This document shows, piece after piece, positions 7,584 through 9,027 of a DNA stretch of 9,027 bases. The stretch spans positions 1-9,027 of the forward strand of contig SLPX01000285.1 in NCBI GenBank assembly GCA_007131745.1, in the 5' to 3' direction. The notes beneath the pieces were generated by a model. The model was not told where the DNA came from, made no database searches, and saw only the letters and a list, made by a program, of their open reading frames with translations. The DNA comes from Myxococcales bacterium (GTDB taxonomy: Bacteria > Myxococcota > Polyangia > HGW-17 > SLPX01). Each line of letters begins with the position of its first letter. Positions within the stretch are counted from its first letter, which is position 1. A program made the position numbers and the translations under genes.

Positions 7584-9027
7584 TCAATCCCGCCAGAATC
7601 CGGGGGTAAGCAGCACCAAGACGGTGTACAGTTCCAGCCTTCCCACAAGCATTGCAAAACTCAGAAATATTTTTACGTAATCGGGAAAAAATCCATAGTT
7701 CTGGGAGGGACCTATTCTTCCGAAACCAGGACCTATGTTTCCCACTGTTACCAGTGCAGTCGTCATGGAAGTGGTGAAATCCATCCCCGAGGAAGCCACG
7801 ACAAAAAAAGTCGCCAGCAAGACCAGAATGTAAAGAAAAAAGAAACCCGAGATCATGTGAACGATCTTGTAATGCACCGATTTCCCCCCCACGCTCATGT
7901 GGTAAACCCCACGGGGGCGGACAAGGCGTTTCATCTCCAGGACGGCCTGCTTGAACAAGGTTATTATCCTTATGACTTTTATGCCTCCGCCGGTGGAACC
8001 CGAACATCCTCCCACGAACATCAAAAGTACCAGTACCATCTGCGCGGGAAACACCCACAAAGCAAAGTCCGTGGTCGCATAGCCCGTAGTTGTAAGGATC
8101 GAAGCCGCCTGGAACGAGGCATAGCGAAGACAACGAAACGGGCTGATAGAAAAAGTCCCCCACAAAAAAACCGTGATAACGATCGATGTTAAGATAAAAA
8201 TCCCCAGGTATGCTTTCAGTTCCGCGTTTTTCCAAACATCCCGGAACCTCCCCCTGAGCAGCTTGAAATGCAAAATAAAATTCATGCCGGCCAGGAGCAT
8301 GAACAAGGTGATCACCCCGTCGATGTACGCGGAATCATAATGCCCGACACTCTTGTTTTTCGGAGAAAACCCCCCGGTTGCAAGAGTGCCGAAAGTATGA
8401 GTCAAACCATCGAAAAGGTCCATTCCTCCCAGCATCAACAAGAGCGTCTGGCAAACCGTCAACCCCAGGTAAATGAACCAGAGGATCTTGGCTGTCTCGG
8501 TGATGCGCGGGGTGATTCTCTCCGCTGTGGGACCGGGAGCTTCCGCGCTCAGCAGCTTGTATCCGCCGATTCCCAGCAAAGGAAGAACCGCGACCGTAAG
8601 GACCACGATGCCCATTCCTCCCAGCCAGTGCGTCATGGACCGCCAAAAAAGAAGGGACCGGGGCATGGCTTCAATATGGGAAAGAATCGAAGCCCCCGTA
8701 GTCGTAAAACCCGACATGGTTTCGAAAAACGCGTCGGCCAATCGGGGGATTCTACCTGATATAAAAAACGGCAGGCAGCCGAAACATGACGCTGAAATCC
8801 AGCTCAAGCCGACTACGAGAAAACTGCCCCTCGTGGATAGCTTGAGGTTTTTCGACCCGCGCAAAAAATAAAGAACCGCGGCCGAAGCAATGGCCGCTAT
8901 AGCGATCGTTATCAAAAAAGCCGACATTTCCCGGTATTCGTTCAAATACAAGGCTATCGACGCGGGAACGAGCATGAAACCCGCCACCATCAAGACAATC
9001 AAAGCCAATACTCTCAGAACAACCCGA
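7584..9027 (-). CDS. trkH: Trk-type potassium uptake protein TrkH (start lies beyond the window)
   Basis: This is the membrane subunit of the Trk/Ktr K+ uptake system, which works with a cytoplasmic NAD-binding TrkA partner not present in this window. At least 480 residues are visible, close to the usual length of about 483. Numbered from a TTG at 9008, the four pore-loop filters are SGFTTTG (99-105), LATGGF (209-214), LTTTGY (305-310) and TVGNIGPG (421-428). The conserved GSTGGGIKVIR follows the third (337-347). Hydrophobic membrane segments run throughout. The frame stays open to the window edge with RVVLRV before that TTG, which looks like the normal N-terminus, so the true start is probably only a few codons outside. 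It converges on the UPRT-like gene with 24 bases between the stop codons and no visible hairpin terminator. Confidence 0.95.
   Translation of the reverse strand, partial: RVVLRVLALIVLMVAGFMLVPASIALYLNEYREMSAFLITIAIAAIASAAVLYFLRGSKNLKLSTRGSFLVVGLSWISASCFGCLPFFISGRIPRLADAFFETMSGFTTTGASILSHIEAMPRSLLFWRSMTHWLGGMGIVVLTVAVLPLLGIGGYKLLSAEAPGPTAERITPRITETAKILWFIYLGLTVCQTLLLMLGGMDLFDGLTHTFGTLATGGFSPKNKSVGHYDSAYIDGVITLFMLLAGMNFILHFKLLRGRFRDVWKNAELKAYLGIFILTSIVITVFLWGTFSISPFRCLRYASFQAASILTTTGYATTDFALWVFPAQMVLVLLMFVGGCSGSTGGGIKVIRIITLFKQAVLEMKRLVRPRGVYHMSVGGKSVHYKIVHMISGFFFLYILVLLATFFVVASSGMDFTTSMTTALVTVGNIGPGFGRIGPSQNYGFFPDYVKIFLSFAMLVGRLELYTVLVLLTPGFWRD

Overview
The window is about 9 kb of bacterial chromosome with moderate GC. 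It looks like a sulfate-reducing or syntrophic deltaproteobacterium (Desulfobacterota). This is inferred from the gene content and protein style: a bacterial hexameric-type glutamate dehydrogenase, a receiver/PEP-synthase-like hybrid protein of the kind I recall from deltaproteobacteria and Bacteroidetes, and a TrkH potassium transporter. No RNA gene or other marker in the window confirms the lineage.

Layout. Positions 1-372 are non-coding and hold a large nested inverted repeat (17-173) plus short dispersed repeats. Next is an uncharacterised gene (373-1878, +) with two Cys4 zinc-ribbon-like modules and a beta-propeller-like C-terminal half. The spacer at 1879-2242 carries further copies of the repeats seen at the left edge, so this gene is bracketed by repeat pairs. 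A full-length glutamate dehydrogenase reading frame follows (2243-3580, +). It is interrupted by two in-frame stops (TAA, TAG) three codons apart, with the frame otherwise intact.

A probable two-gene operon comes next. The first gene (3675-6698, +) encodes a 1007-residue protein with a degenerate receiver, an apparently intact receiver, a linker, a PEP-synthase-type ATP-binding domain and an unusual C-terminal domain. It lacks the phosphohistidine and PEP-binding domains of true PEP synthase. The second gene (6726-7559, +), 27 bases downstream with a strong ribosome binding site, encodes a divergent uracil-phosphoribosyltransferase-like protein. The last gene, trkH (minus strand, 7584 to beyond the right edge), converges on this operon. 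The two stop codons are separated by 24 bases, and a 9-bp tandem repeat with four G-runs starts at the end of the operon's last gene and fills most of that gap.

How the genes may work together is only partly visible. The receiver/ATP-binding protein and the PRTase-like protein are very likely co-expressed and may form one phospho-signal-controlled nucleotide or pyruvate/PEP-linked activity; this is inference. Glutamate dehydrogenase (nitrogen assimilation) and TrkH (K+ uptake) are standard housekeeping functions with no clear link to that pair.
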